The position numbers were made by a program, and so were the translations under genes. The notes beneath the pieces are model-generated. The model ran no database searches. It saw nothing but the letters and a program-made list of their open reading frames with translations, and was not told the DNA's origin. 41,327 nt of DNA, taken from positions 1 through 41,327 of the forward strand of contig NZ_BAGK01000058.1 in the NCBI RefSeq assembly GCF_000308795.1, given 5' to 3'. This document shows, piece after piece, positions 1-8,577 of this stretch. The DNA is from Nocardia thailandica NBRC 100428. GTDB lineage: Bacteria; Actinomycetota; Actinomycetes; Mycobacteriales; Mycobacteriaceae. How positions within the stretch are numbered: the stretch's first letter is position 1; the number at the start of each line of letters is the position of its first letter.

Positions 1-3000
1 TGGACGCCGCCATCGACGCCGCCGTGCAGGCGGTCGCCGCGCGGCGCGGTGTCGCGGTCAGCCTGCCCGCGGCGGGCGGCGGCGCGGGCGGCACCGTGGA
101 CGCGGCGGCGCTCGGCGAGTTCACCGAGCAGATCACCGGCCGCGACGGCGTGCTGGCCACGGCGGCCCGGGTCATCCTCGACCAGCTCGGCCTCGCCGAG
201 AAGGTCTCCGCGCCCGAGCTCACCCCCGACACCCTGGCCGACCTGGTCTCCGCCGAGCTCGGCAGCGACTGGCCGCGCCTGGTCGCCCCCGCGTTCGACG
301 CCCGCAAGGCCGTCCTCATCGACGACCGCTGGGCCACCGCCCGCGAGGACCTGGCCCGCCTGTGGCTGGCCGACGACGCCACCAGCGCCGAACAGCCGGT
401 CAGCGGCTACCTCGGCGCGGGCGAAGCGGTCGCCGCGCAGGCGAGCTGGTGGCGCCAGCGCGCCATGCACGAGGCCCGCTCGGTGCTGGCCGGCTACTAC
501 GGCCGCATCGCCGAGGCCGCGCGCGACACCAGCGAGCCCGGCGTCTGGTCCGACGACACGGCCGTGATCACCGGCGCCAGCAAGGGATCCATCGCGGCCG
601 CGGTCACCGGCGAACTTCTCGCCGGCGGCGCGACCGTCGTGGTGACCACCTCGAACCTGGACCACAAGCGCCTGAGCTTCTACCGCGAGCTCTACCGCAC
701 CCACGCCCGCCACGGCGCGAAGCTGTGGGTCGTCCCGGCGAACATGGCCTCCTACACGGACCTGGACGCGCTGGTCGAGTGGGTCGGCAGCGAGCAGATC
801 GACACCGCGGGCGGCGCCAAGACCAAGATCAAGGACGCGCTCACCCCGACCCTGCTGCTGCCCTTCGCGGCGCCGCGGGTCGCCGGTGACCTCGCCGACG
901 CGGGCGCCCGCGCCGAGATGGAGATGCGGGTCCTGCTGTGGTCGGTCGAGCGGCTGATCGGCGGCCTGTCCGCCCTCGGCGCCGACCACGACGTCGACGC
1001 GAAACTGCATGTGGTGCTGCCGGGTTCGCCCAACCGCGGCCTGTTCGGCGGCGACGGCGCCTACGGCGAGTCCAAGGCGGCGCTCGACGCGGTGGTCGCC
1101 AAGTGGCGCGCCGAGAAGTCCTGGGCCGAGCGGGTCACCCTGGTGCACGCGCTGATCGGCTGGGTGCGCGGCACGGGCCTGATGGGTCACAACGACCCGA
1201 TGGTCGAGGCCGTGGAGAAGGCGGGCGTGCAGACCTGGTCGACCACCGAGATGGCCGCCGAGCTGCTCAAGTGGTGCACCTCGCGTGCGCGCCAGGTCAC
1301 CGTCACCGGGCCGCAGCAGATCGACCTCACCGGCGGCCTGGCCCGCGCCAAGCTGGACCTGCCCGCCCTGGCCAAGCAGGCACAGGAGGCCGCGGCGGCG
1401 GCCGAGCCGGAGACCGTCGACGTGCCGTCGATCCCGGCCCTTCCCGCGCCGCCGACCCTGAGTTCGGCGCTGCCGGTGCCCGAGTGGGGCGAGGTCACCG
1501 CCGACCTCGCCGACATGGTGGTCATCGTCGGCGCGGGCGAGCTCGGCCCCTACGGCTCGGCCCGCACCCGCTTCGAGATGGAGGTCGACGACCGCCTCTC
1601 CGCCGCCGGCGTGCTCGAGCTGGCATGGACCACCGGTCTGGTCCGCTGGGAGAACGAGCCCAAGCCGGGCTGGTACGACACCGAATCCGGTGACCTGGTC
1701 CCCGAATCGGAGATCGCCGACCGCTACCACGACACCGTCGTCGCCCGCTGCGGCGTGCGCCGGTACGAGGACGACGCGGCCATGGTCGACAACACCGCGC
1801 CGCTGCTGACCTCGGTGTTCCTCGACCAGGACCTGTCGTTCACCGTCGGCGGCGAGGCCGAGGCCCGCGCCTTCCACGCCGCCGACCCGGAGCACACCGT
1901 GATCACCCCCGTCGCCGACTCCGGCGACTGGACCGTGACCCGCAAGGCGGGCACCGAGATCCGCGTGCCGCGCAAGGCCAAGCTCTCCCGCGTCGTCGGC
2001 GGCCAGATCCCCACCGGCTGGGACCCCACCATCTGGGGCGTCTCCGCCGACATGGCCGCCTCCATCGACCGGGTCGCGCTGTGGAACATCGTCTGCACCG
2101 TCGACGCGTTCGTCGGCGCGGGCTTCAGCCCCGACGAACTCATGCGCTGGGTGCACCCGAGTCTGGTGGCCAACACCCAGGGCACCGGCATGGGCGGCAT
2201 GTCCTCGATGCGCTCGCTCTACGTCGACAACCTGCTCGGCGAGCCGCGCCCGAACGACATCCTGCAGGAGGCCCTGCCCAACGTGGCCCTGGCGCACGTG
2301 GTGCAGTCCTACGTCGGGTCCTACGGTGCGATGGTGCACCCCGTCGCCGCCTGCGCCACGGCCGCCGTCTCGGTCGAGGAGGGCGTCGACAAGATCCGCC
2401 TCGGCAAGGCCGAGGTGGTCGTGGCCGGCGGCTTCGACGACCTCGGCATCGAGGGCATCGTCGGCTTCGGCGACATGTCGGCCACCGCCGACTCGGCCGC
2501 CATGCGCGCCAAGGGCATCGAGGACCGCTACTTCTCCCGGGCCAACGACCGCCGCCGCGGCGGGTTCGTCGAGTCCCAGGGCGGCGGCACGGTCCTGCTC
2601 GCCCGCGGTGACGTGGCCCTCGAACTCGGGCTGCCGGTGCTCGGCGTCGTCGCCTTCGCGCAGTCCTTCGCCGACGGCGTGCACACCTCGATCCCGGCGC
2701 CGGGACTGGGCGCCCTCGGCGCCGGTCGCGGCGGCAGCGGCTCGCGGCTGGCCGCCGAGCTGCGCAAGCTCGGCGTCACGCCGGACGACATCGCGGTGAT
2801 CTCCAAGCACGACACCTCCACCGCGGCGAACGACCCCAACGAGTCCGAGCTGCACGAGCGCCTCGCCGGCGCGCTGGGCCGCACCGACGGCGCCCCGCTG
2901 TTCGTCGTCTCGCAGAAGTCGCTCACCGGCCACGCCAAGGGCGGCGCGGCGGCCTTCCAGCTCATCGGCCTGTGCCAGGTGCTCGAGCAGGGCGTCGTCC

Positions 3001-3470
3001 CGCCGAACCGCAGCCTGGACTGCGTCGACGAGAAGATGGCCCAGTACCCGCACCTGGTGTGGGCGCGTGAGGCGCTGCGCTTCGGCGACCGGTTCGCGCT
3101 CAAGGCCGGTCTGGTCACCTCGCTGGGCTTCGGGCACGTCTCGGGTCTGCTCGCGGTGGTCCACCCGCAGGCCTTCCTCGCGGCCGTGCCGTCGGAGCGC
3201 CGGGCCGACTACCAGGACCGCGCCCAGCAGCGTCAGCTGGCGGGCAGGCAGCGCTTCGCCGAGGCCATGTGCGGCGGCGGCGCGCTCTACGAGCGGCCCG
3301 CCGACCGGCGCCTCGGCGCGGACGGTACCCCGTCGGCCGAGATCCGGACCCGCGAAGCCGACATGCTGCTCTCGCCCGAGGCCCGCCTCGACGAGACCGG
3401 CGTGTACCGCGCGAGCGGATTCGGTTGCGGCACCGGCGAAGCGGCCACGGCCGCGGCGGCCGAGTCGTAG
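1..3470 (+). CDS. fas: Type I fatty acid synthase, C-terminal part (partial at 5' end)
   Basis: The reading frame is open from base 3, so the gene begins outside the window. The product is the C-terminal part of the cytosolic multidomain FAS-I that makes long-chain acyl-CoA for membrane lipids and mycolate synthesis. The first ~170 residues match the region around and after the acyl-carrier domain. A ketoreductase Rossmann segment begins near fragment residue 190 (TGASKGS). The ketosynthase follows: the nucleophile is Cys784 in AACATA, and the two histidines are His936 (SKHDT) and His977 (LTGHAKG). This ACP-KR-KS order is that of mycobacterial FAS-I. No phosphopantetheinyl transferase domain is fused at the end; that activity is encoded by the next gene, acpS. 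The stop codon overlaps the probable -10 element of acpS. The identification is very secure; only the N-terminal domains cannot be judged. Confidence 0.97.
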   Translation, partial: DAAIDAAVQAVAARRGVAVSLPAAGGGAGGTVDAAALGEFTEQITGRDGVLATAARVILDQLGLAEKVSAPELTPDTLADLVSAELGSDWPRLVAPAFDARKAVLIDDRWATAREDLARLWLADDATSAEQPVSGYLGAGEAVAAQASWWRQRAMHEARSVLAGYYGRIAEAARDTSEPGVWSDDTAVITGASKGSIAAAVTGELLAGGATVVVTTSNLDHKRLSFYRELYRTHARHGAKLWVVPANMASYTDLDALVEWVGSEQIDTAGGAKTKIKDALTPTLLLPFAAPRVAGDLADAGARAEMEMRVLLWSVERLIGGLSALGADHDVDAKLHVVLPGSPNRGLFGGDGAYGESKAALDAVVAKWRAEKSWAERVTLVHALIGWVRGTGLMGHNDPMVEAVEKAGVQTWSTTEMAAELLKWCTSRARQVTVTGPQQIDLTGGLARAKLDLPALAKQAQEAAAAAEPETVDVPSIPALPAPPTLSSALPVPEWGEVTADLADMVVIVGAGELGPYGSARTRFEMEVDDRLSAAGVLELAWTTGLVRWENEPKPGWYDTESGDLVPESEIADRYHDTVVARCGVRRYEDDAAMVDNTAPLLTSVFLDQDLSFTVGGEAEARAFHAADPEHTVITPVADSGDWTVTRKAGTEIRVPRKAKLSRVVGGQIPTGWDPTIWGVSADMAASIDRVALWNIVCTVDAFVGAGFSPDELMRWVHPSLVANTQGTGMGGMSSMRSLYVDNLLGEPRPNDILQEALPNVALAHVVQSYVGSYGAMVHPVAACATAAVSVEEGVDKIRLGKAEVVVAGGFDDLGIEGIVGFGDMSATADSAAMRAKGIEDRYFSRANDRRRGGFVESQGGGTVLLARGDVALELGLPVLGVVAFAQSFADGVHTSIPAPGLGALGAGRGGSGSRLAAELRKLGVTPDDIAVISKHDTSTAANDPNESELHERLAGALGRTDGAPLFVVSQKSLTGHAKGGAAAFQLIGLCQVLEQGVVPPNRSLDCVDEKMAQYPHLVWAREALRFGDRFALKAGLVTSLGFGHVSGLLAVVHPQAFLAAVPSERRADYQDRAQQRQLAGRQRFAEAMCGGGALYERPADRRLGADGTPSAEIRTREADMLLSPEARLDETGVYRASGFGCGTGEAATAAAAES

Positions 3471-3473
3471 GCT
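3468..3473 (+). promoter_or_regulatory. -10 element of a probable leaderless acpS promoter
   Basis: TAGGCT overlaps the fas stop codon (its first three bases are the TAG) and lies 8 nt before the acpS GTG. Transcription from it would start at or next to the GTG, giving a leaderless acpS mRNA independent of read-through from fas. This is an inference from spacing; no -35 element is obvious. Confidence 0.5.
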
Positions 3474-3481
3474 CACCGTCT

Positions 3482-3919
3482 GTGACGATTCTGGGTATCG
3501 GTTTGGACGTGGTGACCATCTCCGAGTTCGCCGAACAGCTGCAACGCTCGGGGACCACCATGCTCCGCGAGAGCTTCACCGCCGGTGAACGCCGTTACTG
3601 CCAGAGCAAGGGCACCGACCCGGCCCGCTCCTTCGCCGCCCGCTGGGCGGCGAAGGAGGCGGTGCTCAAGGCGTGGGCGAGCTCGCGGTTCGCCCGCAGC
3701 CCGCAGATCGGCGACAACCCGTACCCGCTGATCGAGGTGGTGAACGACGCGTGGGGCAGGCCGAGCATCCGATTGCACGGCCTCGCCGCGGAATTCCTGC
3801 CGCGGGCCCGGGTGCACCTGTCGCTGACCCACGACGGCGACGTCGCCGCGGCGATGGTGGTGCTGGAGGACCCGGGTGAGCTGGCCGACCTGATCGAGGG
3901 TCGCGAGACCACCCGGTAG
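3482..3919 (+). CDS. acpS: Holo-[acyl-carrier-protein] synthase AcpS
   Basis: AcpS transfers 4'-phosphopantetheine from CoA to the serine of the acyl-carrier domain. Its expected client here is the ACP domain of the FAS-I encoded 11 nt upstream. The 145-residue product has the usual small AcpS length. Family motifs are present: GIGLD near the N terminus with Mg-binding Asp9, the helix FAARWAAKEAVLKAW with Glu59 and Lys63, and SLTHDGD at 114-120. The GTG start is chosen because AcpS proteins begin a few residues before GIG, and because a TAGGCT hexamer 8 nt upstream fits a leaderless transcript. The fas-acpS adjacency is conserved in mycobacteria. It is convergent with the following tetR. Confidence 0.95.
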   Translation: MTILGIGLDVVTISEFAEQLQRSGTTMLRESFTAGERRYCQSKGTDPARSFAARWAAKEAVLKAWASSRFARSPQIGDNPYPLIEVVNDAWGRPSIRLHGLAAEFLPRARVHLSLTHDGDVAAAMVVLEDPGELADLIEGRETTR

Positions 3920-3929
3920 GAGAACGACG

Positions 3930-3967
3930 GATCGCGGATCGTCACCGTTCGGTGGCGGTCCGCGATT
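3930..3967. terminator. Hairpin between convergent acpS and tetR
   Basis: Two 18-nt arms pair around a two-base loop with three non-Watson-Crick positions (G-T or mismatch). The hairpin sits after the acpS stop and overlaps the 3' end of the converging tetR. It probably acts as a bidirectional terminator. There is no strong T-run. Confidence 0.5.
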
Positions 3968-4643
3968 CCTTTTCCGCGACCAGCAGGTACGCGACCATCA
4001 GGCGCTTGAGCTCGGAGACCGCCTCGGCGGTGGTCTGCTCGTCCTGCACGGAGAAGTTGAGCATCGAATACACCACGTGCACGAGCACTTCGGCCATCAT
4101 GGTGCGGCGGGCGCGCGGCGTGCGCGGGGTGAGCGGCCGCAGCATCTGCGACACGACCTCGGCGAACTCCTTCTCGTGGATCGCGCCGGTGGCCCGGGTC
4201 GAAGGGGTGGACTGCATGGCCAGCCACACCTCGCGGCGCGACGGGTCGGTCGTCCACAGGTTGGCCAGGTGGTCGACGAAGCTGTTCATGTGGCGCAGCC
4301 AGTCCAGCGAGGGCACCTCGCCGTGGAAGTCGGCCAGTTCCTGGGAGACGGCGACCAGGTCCTGGCGGTTCAGCTCGCAGACGATGACGTACTTGTTGGC
4401 GAAGAACTGGTAGAGGGTGCCGATGGGCACCTCGGCGCGCTGCGCCACTTCCTCGCAGGTGAACGACTCGAAGCCCACCTCGACCAGCAATTCCCGCGAC
4501 GCGGCGAGCAGGGCGTCGAATTTCCGCTTGCTGCGTTCCTGGGTCGGCCGCTTGCGCGGCATCAGCTCCTGCGGATCGTCCTGCAGGTCCAGCGCCGGGT
4601 CGAGTCGGCGCTGCTCGGCTCTGGCCTGCGCATGTACTTCCAC
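3942..4643 (-). CDS. TetR/AcrR-family transcriptional regulator
   Basis: A 233-residue one-component DNA-binding repressor. The helix-turn-helix lies at about 61-82, with the family pattern FTCEEVAQRAEVPIGTLYQFF. The rest is the variable all-helical ligand domain, so the effector cannot be read. The GTG start at 4643 is preferred because a TAGCCT hexamer lies 6 nt upstream, fitting a leaderless mRNA. An internal ATG at 4562 with AGGAG only 3 nt before it would give a 206-residue form that still keeps the whole HTH. The gene is convergent with acpS and divergent from the membrane-anchored protein at 4934. Its targets are unknown; the upstream palindrome ATGCATGCAT at 4676-4685 could be an operator. 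Confidence 0.88.
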   Translation of the reverse strand: MEVHAQARAEQRRLDPALDLQDDPQELMPRKRPTQERSKRKFDALLAASRELLVEVGFESFTCEEVAQRAEVPIGTLYQFFANKYVIVCELNRQDLVAVSQELADFHGEVPSLDWLRHMNSFVDHLANLWTTDPSRREVWLAMQSTPSTRATGAIHEKEFAEVVSQMLRPLTPRTPRARRTMMAEVLVHVVYSMLNFSVQDEQTTAEAVSELKRLMVAYLLVAEKESRTATER

Positions 4644-4933
4644 CCACCCAGGCTAGCGGTAGACCCATACCCGCGATGCATGCATGGTGCACCGCGTGTC
4701 CGAACGGTGTGAATTCCCACCCATCCGCGAGAGAACTCGTAGCGAACAACAATACGAGCGTGCGTGCACCCGCACGCGTCTTCGCGGTGTAGCCCGCGGC
4801 GGCCTGATCTCCGCCGCCGCCGGAACGGCACCGCAGCAGTTCGGCCACCCCGTCGGGGTCCCGGATGAGCCGGGGGCCCGGGGTTTTTCGATGAGTCGCG
4901 TCACGGAAGGCATGCGCTGTGGGAGCTGGATCT

Positions 4934-6109
4934 GTGGTAACTCTCGGCATCGGTACGGAGCGGGGGGCGGTCCACGCCGTGGCGCTGTCCGAGAGTGGGG
5001 ACACCCTGGGCGACCGGCTGGTGCTGCGCCGCGCGGTCCCCGCGGGCGGCGACGGCCGCGCCGACCTGGCCGCCGCGGTCGAATCGGTGCTCGACACCAT
5101 GGCCGCCGAACTCGAACCGGAGTACGAGATCGCGGGCACCGCGGTCACCTACCGCGACGCCGCCGAACGCCGCGCGCTGGTCACGCGGCTGGCGACCACC
5201 CGCTGGAACACCGCCTCGCTGGTGTCGGCCCGGTCGGCGCACCTCTATGTCGCCGGCGCGATGACCTGGCTGGACGAGTTCGAGAACCTGCTGGTCTGCG
5301 AGTCGGTGGCCGGGCACCAGGCGGTCACCCTGGTCGACGGCGGCCGCCGCCGGGTCCTGGCCGCCCACGCCCAGCCGGGCGCGCCGACCCCGGGCAGCCT
5401 GCACGCCGCCGTGTCGGCCGCGATGGATCAGATCGAGGCCGCCGCGGTCCGGCCGGACGCGGTGGTGCTGGTCGGCTCCGCCGCCGACGCGCCCGCGCTG
5501 CGTGAGGCGGTCGGCGCCTTCGGCGTGCCCGTGATCCCGTGCCGCATCGCGGCTTTCGCGCCCGCGGCAGGCGCCGCGCTGGTCGCGCTCGAGGACGTCG
5601 CCGAGGTGCCCTCGGTCGCGAGCAGGGGCGCGCGGCGCGGCACAGTGCTGCTGGCCGCGGCGGCCAGTGTGCTCGCGGGCGGGCTCGTGACCGGCGGGGC
5701 GCTCATGATCGACGGGGGCGCGCAGGTCGAGAAGACCGCCGTCTCGACCGACGCCGAGCACCAGCCCGGCGCGCACCCGGACCAGCGCAGGCCTGCCGCC
5801 GCCACGATCGCACCGCCCGTCCAGGAGGCCGCCGACAGCGGCTCCGGCGCGGGCGGCCTCGGCTCGGGCAGCGCCCTCGACGTGCACCCCGGCCAGCCGT
5901 TCACCGATCTGTCCCCGAACCCGCAGCAGGCCGACCCCGGCCAGTTCCCCCTGCAGTATCCGACCGAGCTCTACAGCGGCGCGCCGGGCGAGGGCGAGCC
6001 GCTGCCCCTGGAGCCCGCCACTCCCGGCGTGCAGCAGGCCCCGGCCTCGGTGCCGTTCATGCCCGGCTCGGGCGTCCCCACCCGTCTGGTGCCGAACGAG
6101 ACGGACTGA
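4934..6109 (+). CDS. Actinobacterial membrane-anchored protein of unknown function (possibly DUF7159-like)
   Basis: I do not assign a function. The product (391 aa from this start) opens with MVTLGIGTERGAVHAVAL, which resembles the first strands of the actin/ASKHA fold also seen at the start of DUF7159-type mycobacterial proteins. This soluble part runs to about residue 230. One transmembrane helix lies at about 236-258, followed by a ~130-residue Pro/Gly/Ala-rich low-complexity tail, probably extracytoplasmic. The GTG at 4934 is preferred over the GTG at 4919 because GGGAG lies 8 nt before it. It is divergent from tetR, and convergent with bcp across a strong hairpin. A surface or cell-wall role is only a guess from topology. 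Confidence 0.75.
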   Translation: MVTLGIGTERGAVHAVALSESGDTLGDRLVLRRAVPAGGDGRADLAAAVESVLDTMAAELEPEYEIAGTAVTYRDAAERRALVTRLATTRWNTASLVSARSAHLYVAGAMTWLDEFENLLVCESVAGHQAVTLVDGGRRRVLAAHAQPGAPTPGSLHAAVSAAMDQIEAAAVRPDAVVLVGSAADAPALREAVGAFGVPVIPCRIAAFAPAAGAALVALEDVAEVPSVASRGARRGTVLLAAAASVLAGGLVTGGALMIDGGAQVEKTAVSTDAEHQPGAHPDQRRPAAATIAPPVQEAADSGSGAGGLGSGSALDVHPGQPFTDLSPNPQQADPGQFPLQYPTELYSGAPGEGEPLPLEPATPGVQQAPASVPFMPGSGVPTRLVPNETD

Positions 6110-6117
6110 CCGGTGTC

Positions 6118-6144
6118 CCGGTGGGGTGCCGCGCACCCCACCGG
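6118..6144. terminator. Bidirectional hairpin between the 4934 gene and bcp
   Basis: A perfect 12-bp stem (CCGGTGGGGTGC with its complement) and a 3-nt loop lie 8 nt after one stop codon and 8 nt after the converging bcp stop. Position and symmetry suit a shared terminator for both genes. Confidence 0.7.
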
Positions 6145-6152
6145 AGCCGGGG

Positions 6153-6626
6153 TCACACGCCCAGGTCGCGGCGCAGTTTGGCGACGTGGCCGGTGGCTCG
6201 CACGTTGTACTGGGCCAGGGCGATCTTGCCCTCCTCGTCCACCAGGAACGTCGAGCGGATCACGCCGGTGACGGTCTTGCCGTACATCTTCTTCTCGCCG
6301 AAGGCGCCCCACGCGGTCAGCACCGCGCGGTCCGGGTCCGACAGCAGCGGGAAGGTCAGGCCCTCGTTGTCGCGGAACTTGGCCAGCTTGGCGGGCTTGT
6401 CGGGGGAGATGCCGAGGACGTCGATGCCCTCGCCACCGAGTTCGGCCAGGTTGTCGCGGAAATCGCAGGCCTGCTTGGTGCAGCCGGGCGTGCTCGCCGC
6501 AGGGTAGAAGTAGACGATCACCTTGCGGCCGCGATAGTCCGACAGCGACACGTCCTTGCCGTCGGCATCGGGCAGGGTGAAATCGGGTGCGGTGTCTCCG
6601 GGGGAGAGGCGATGGTTGTCGGTCAC
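6153..6626 (-). CDS. bcp: Thioredoxin-dependent thiol peroxidase (Bcp/PrxQ)
   Basis: A peroxiredoxin that reduces hydrogen peroxide and organic hydroperoxides at the expense of thioredoxin in the cytoplasm. The 157-residue length is typical of Bcp. The peroxidatic Cys49 (ASTPGCT) and the resolving Cys54 (KQACDF) are five residues apart, the PrxQ spacing. The N-terminal [12 protein letters not shown] and the FPLLSDPD segment are also family features. The start is the second of two adjacent GTG codons; TACCGT lies 6 nt upstream, consistent with a leaderless message. A longer frame to 6719 adds a non-conserved N terminus and is rejected. The closeness of bcp to fas/acpS and to the DUF3618 gene recalls the mycobacterial order. 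Confidence 0.95.
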   Translation of the reverse strand: MTDNHRLSPGDTAPDFTLPDADGKDVSLSDYRGRKVIVYFYPAASTPGCTKQACDFRDNLAELGGEGIDVLGISPDKPAKLAKFRDNEGLTFPLLSDPDRAVLTAWGAFGEKKMYGKTVTGVIRSTFLVDEEGKIALAQYNVRATGHVAKLRRDLGV

Positions 6627-6737
6627 CACCGCACGGTATCCGAACGCCGCCCCGATTTCGTATGGATAGACTCGTGCGAGGCCCGCCGGGCGACCACGCC
6701 CGGCCGTCGGAGCCGACAAGGACTATGGGAGGTGACG

Positions 6738-6965
6738 GTGGCAAAGGACGACACCGCGCGGATCGAAAAAGAAATCGAGATCGCCCGTGACCGCCTGGCG
6801 AACACCCTGGACGAACTGGCCGTGCGCGCCAACCCGCAGCGCATCGCCGATGACACCAAGGCGCTGGTGGTCGCGAAGGTGAACGAGCCGAAGGTGAAGT
6901 ACACACTCATCGGCGCGGGCGCGCTCGTCGTCGGCCTGGTCTTGATCAAGATCATCCGCCGCTGA
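6738..6965 (+). CDS. DUF3618 small membrane protein
   Basis: A 75-residue protein with a charged N-terminal helix starting AKDDTARIEKEIE and containing ARDRLANTLDELA, followed by one C-terminal transmembrane helix at about 56-72 and a KIIRR end. This is the pattern of DUF3618, a family of unknown function common in actinobacteria (compare Rv2520c, next to bcp in M. tuberculosis). The GTG at 6738 is chosen because GGGAGG lies 5 nt upstream; another in-frame GTG at 6732 overlaps that site. The gene is divergent from bcp and ends 13 nt before a very strong hairpin. Confidence 0.85.
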   Translation: MAKDDTARIEKEIEIARDRLANTLDELAVRANPQRIADDTKALVVAKVNEPKVKYTLIGAGALVVGLVLIKIIRR

Positions 6966-6978
6966 CGCGACAGAACGA

Positions 6979-7019
6979 GAAACGCCCCGATGGTTGTTCG
7001 AGAACCATCGGGGCGTTTC
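6979..7019. terminator. Strong bidirectional terminator
   Basis: A perfect 17-bp stem (arms 6979-6995 and 7003-7019) with a 7-nt loop. The outer end of the stem is GAAA/TTTC. It separates the DUF3618 gene from the converging Excalibur gene and probably serves both. Confidence 0.85.
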
Positions 7020-7036
7020 CGCGTCGTGGGGGTGGA

Positions 7037-7336
7037 TCACACCGTGGGGCAGGCGAGCCCGTCGCCGTCCGGGTCCAGGTACGGCGCGTAGCCCGCCTCG
7101 CCGCGGAACAGCGGCGCGCGACCGGCGGCCTTGGCCTCGTCGCAGTTGCGGAAGGAACCACCGGCCGAGCCGGTCTGGGTCAGGCTGGCCGAACCGGTGG
7201 CACCCAGCGCCGCGTCCAGGCTGGACGAGCCGGTGCCCGACGAGCCGCTCGACAGCGGGTTGGCCATGGCGGAGGGGGCCGCGAGCAGGGTCATCCCTGC
7301 GGCGGCGGCGGCGATCGTGAGCCGGCGAACGTTCAT
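7037..7336 (-). CDS. Secreted Excalibur calcium-binding domain protein
   Basis: A 99-residue exported protein. Residues 1-25 form a Sec signal peptide with likely cleavage after SAMA. A Gly/Ser-rich linker follows. The C-terminal ~40 residues are an Excalibur domain, with Cys65 (FRNCDEAKAAG) and Cys96 placed to form a disulfide and the DPDGDGLAC loop that resembles an EF-hand calcium site. Excalibur domains are extracellular modules, often found with nucleases or wall-binding proteins; here there is no catalytic partner domain. AGAGGAATTC before the ATG at 7336 is a good ribosome-binding site. The role is unknown, perhaps calcium-dependent surface attachment. Confidence 0.88.
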   Translation of the reverse strand: MNVRRLTIAAAAAGMTLLAAPSAMANPLSSGSSGTGSSSLDAALGATGSASLTQTGSAGGSFRNCDEAKAAGRAPLFRGEAGYAPYLDPDGDGLACPTV

Positions 7337-7538
7337 GAATTCCTCTATGTCTGCTGCGGTTCGGATGTCGGCCCGGACACAACGGCCGGGCAACCGGAGT
7401 CCACTGTCGTGACGAGGGCCCGCGTTGTCAACCGCGGGCCCGCGCACGTCCTCCCGTGACCGCGGGTCGGTTATCGCCCCCTGGCCGCTTGCCCGTGATG
7501 TGCCGGCGCGGGCCGCGGATCGGTGGTCGGGCCGAACC

Positions 7539-8516
7539 TCATTCGCCGAGCCGTCGCCCGGCCAGGTGCTCGGCCGGGATGTTGCCCATGCGCCCGGCCT
7601 GGAAGTCCTCGATGGCGTCGATGATCTCCTGGCGGGTGTTCATCACGAACGGGCCGTACTGCACGACGGGTTCGCGCAGGGGCGCGCCGCCGAGCAGCAG
7701 CACCTCGAAATCGCCCGTGCCGGTGTGCTGCTCGTCGTCGGCGCGCAGCGTGATGGCGTCGCCCTTGCCGAAGACGACCAGGTCGCCCGCCGTGATCCGT
7801 CGGCCCTCGGTGCCTGCGGTGCCGCTGCCGGACAGGACGTAGGCCATGGCGGTGAAGTGGGTCGGCCACGGGGTCTCGAGCAGCCCGCCGGGGGTGATCG
7901 AGGCGTGCGCGTAGGCGATCGGGGTGTAGGTCGAGCCCGGCCCGGCGAAGCCGCCGACCTCGCCGGCGATGAGCCGGACCAGCGCGCCGCCGTCGTGCGA
8001 GCTGACCAGGGTCAGTTCGCCGCCGCGCAGATCCTGGTAGCGCGGGGTGGCGAACTTCATGGCGCGCGGCAGGTTCACCCACAGCTGGATGCCGTGGAAG
8101 GTGCCGCCGGAGATCACCAGCTTCTCCTCGGGCAGTTCGTCGTGCAGGATGCCCGATCCGGCGGTCATCCACTGGGTGTCGCCCGCGCCGATGGTGCCGC
8201 CGCCGCCGTGCGAGTCGTGGTGGACCATCGACCCGTCGATCATGTACGTGACGGTTTCGAAGCCGCGGTGCGGGTGCCAGGGCGCGCCCTTGGCCTCCAT
8301 CGGCTCGTAGGTGACCGGGCCCATCTGGTCGAGCAGGATGAACGGATCGGCCGAGCGGAGGTCGACCGAGGGGAACGGGCGGGTGACCTCGAAGCCCGCG
8401 CCCTCGCGCTGCCGCTGTCCGGTCGCGACCTGGCGGACCGGGCGCTGGGTCGCGGTGACGTCCGGGCGGGGCAGCCGGGGCAGCACCATGATGTCGTCGA
8501 CGGTGATGGCGGGCAT
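7539..8516 (-). CDS. Pirin family protein (cupin-type)
   Basis: A 325-residue bicupin of the pirin family. The N-terminal cupin holds the metal set: HPHRGFE with His81 and His83, then ILHDE with His125 and Glu127. A C-terminal pirin domain follows. Bacterial pirins bind a metal in this site, and some show quercetin 2,3-dioxygenase activity; others are redox sensors. The substrate here is unknown. The start at 8516 has AGGAGGT upstream at good spacing, and the upstream extension is not pirin-like. The divergent MarR gene and the palindrome between them suggest that MarR represses pirin, an arrangement typical of stress- or phenolic-compound-inducible pairs. Confidence 0.92.
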   Translation of the reverse strand: MPAITVDDIMVLPRLPRPDVTATQRPVRQVATGQRQREGAGFEVTRPFPSVDLRSADPFILLDQMGPVTYEPMEAKGAPWHPHRGFETVTYMIDGSMVHHDSHGGGGTIGAGDTQWMTAGSGILHDELPEEKLVISGGTFHGIQLWVNLPRAMKFATPRYQDLRGGELTLVSSHDGGALVRLIAGEVGGFAGPGSTYTPIAYAHASITPGGLLETPWPTHFTAMAYVLSGSGTAGTEGRRITAGDLVVFGKGDAITLRADDEQHTGTGDFEVLLLGGAPLREPVVQYGPFVMNTRQEIIDAIEDFQAGRMGNIPAEHLAGRRLGE

Positions 8517-8535
8517 CGGGACCTCCTGGGAAGTA

Positions 8536-8557
8536 TTTGGTGTCCATGTCAACCAAA
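8536..8557. promoter_or_regulatory. Candidate MarR operator between pirin and marR
   Basis: TTTGGT-N10-ACCAAA, a perfect 6-bp-arm inverted repeat, lies in the 61-bp divergent region. It ends 7 nt before the TAGGAT -10 element (8565-8570) of the marR promoter and would therefore block that promoter; it also covers the likely pirin promoter. This suits an autoregulating MarR. Confidence 0.6.
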
Positions 8558-8577
8558 CCTTCGCTAGGATCATTCCC

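Noticed and set aside
4676..4685. ATGCATGCAT as a definite TetR operator
   Set aside because: It is palindromic but is also a simple repeat, and lies further from the leaderless tetR start than expected; mentioned only as a possibility.
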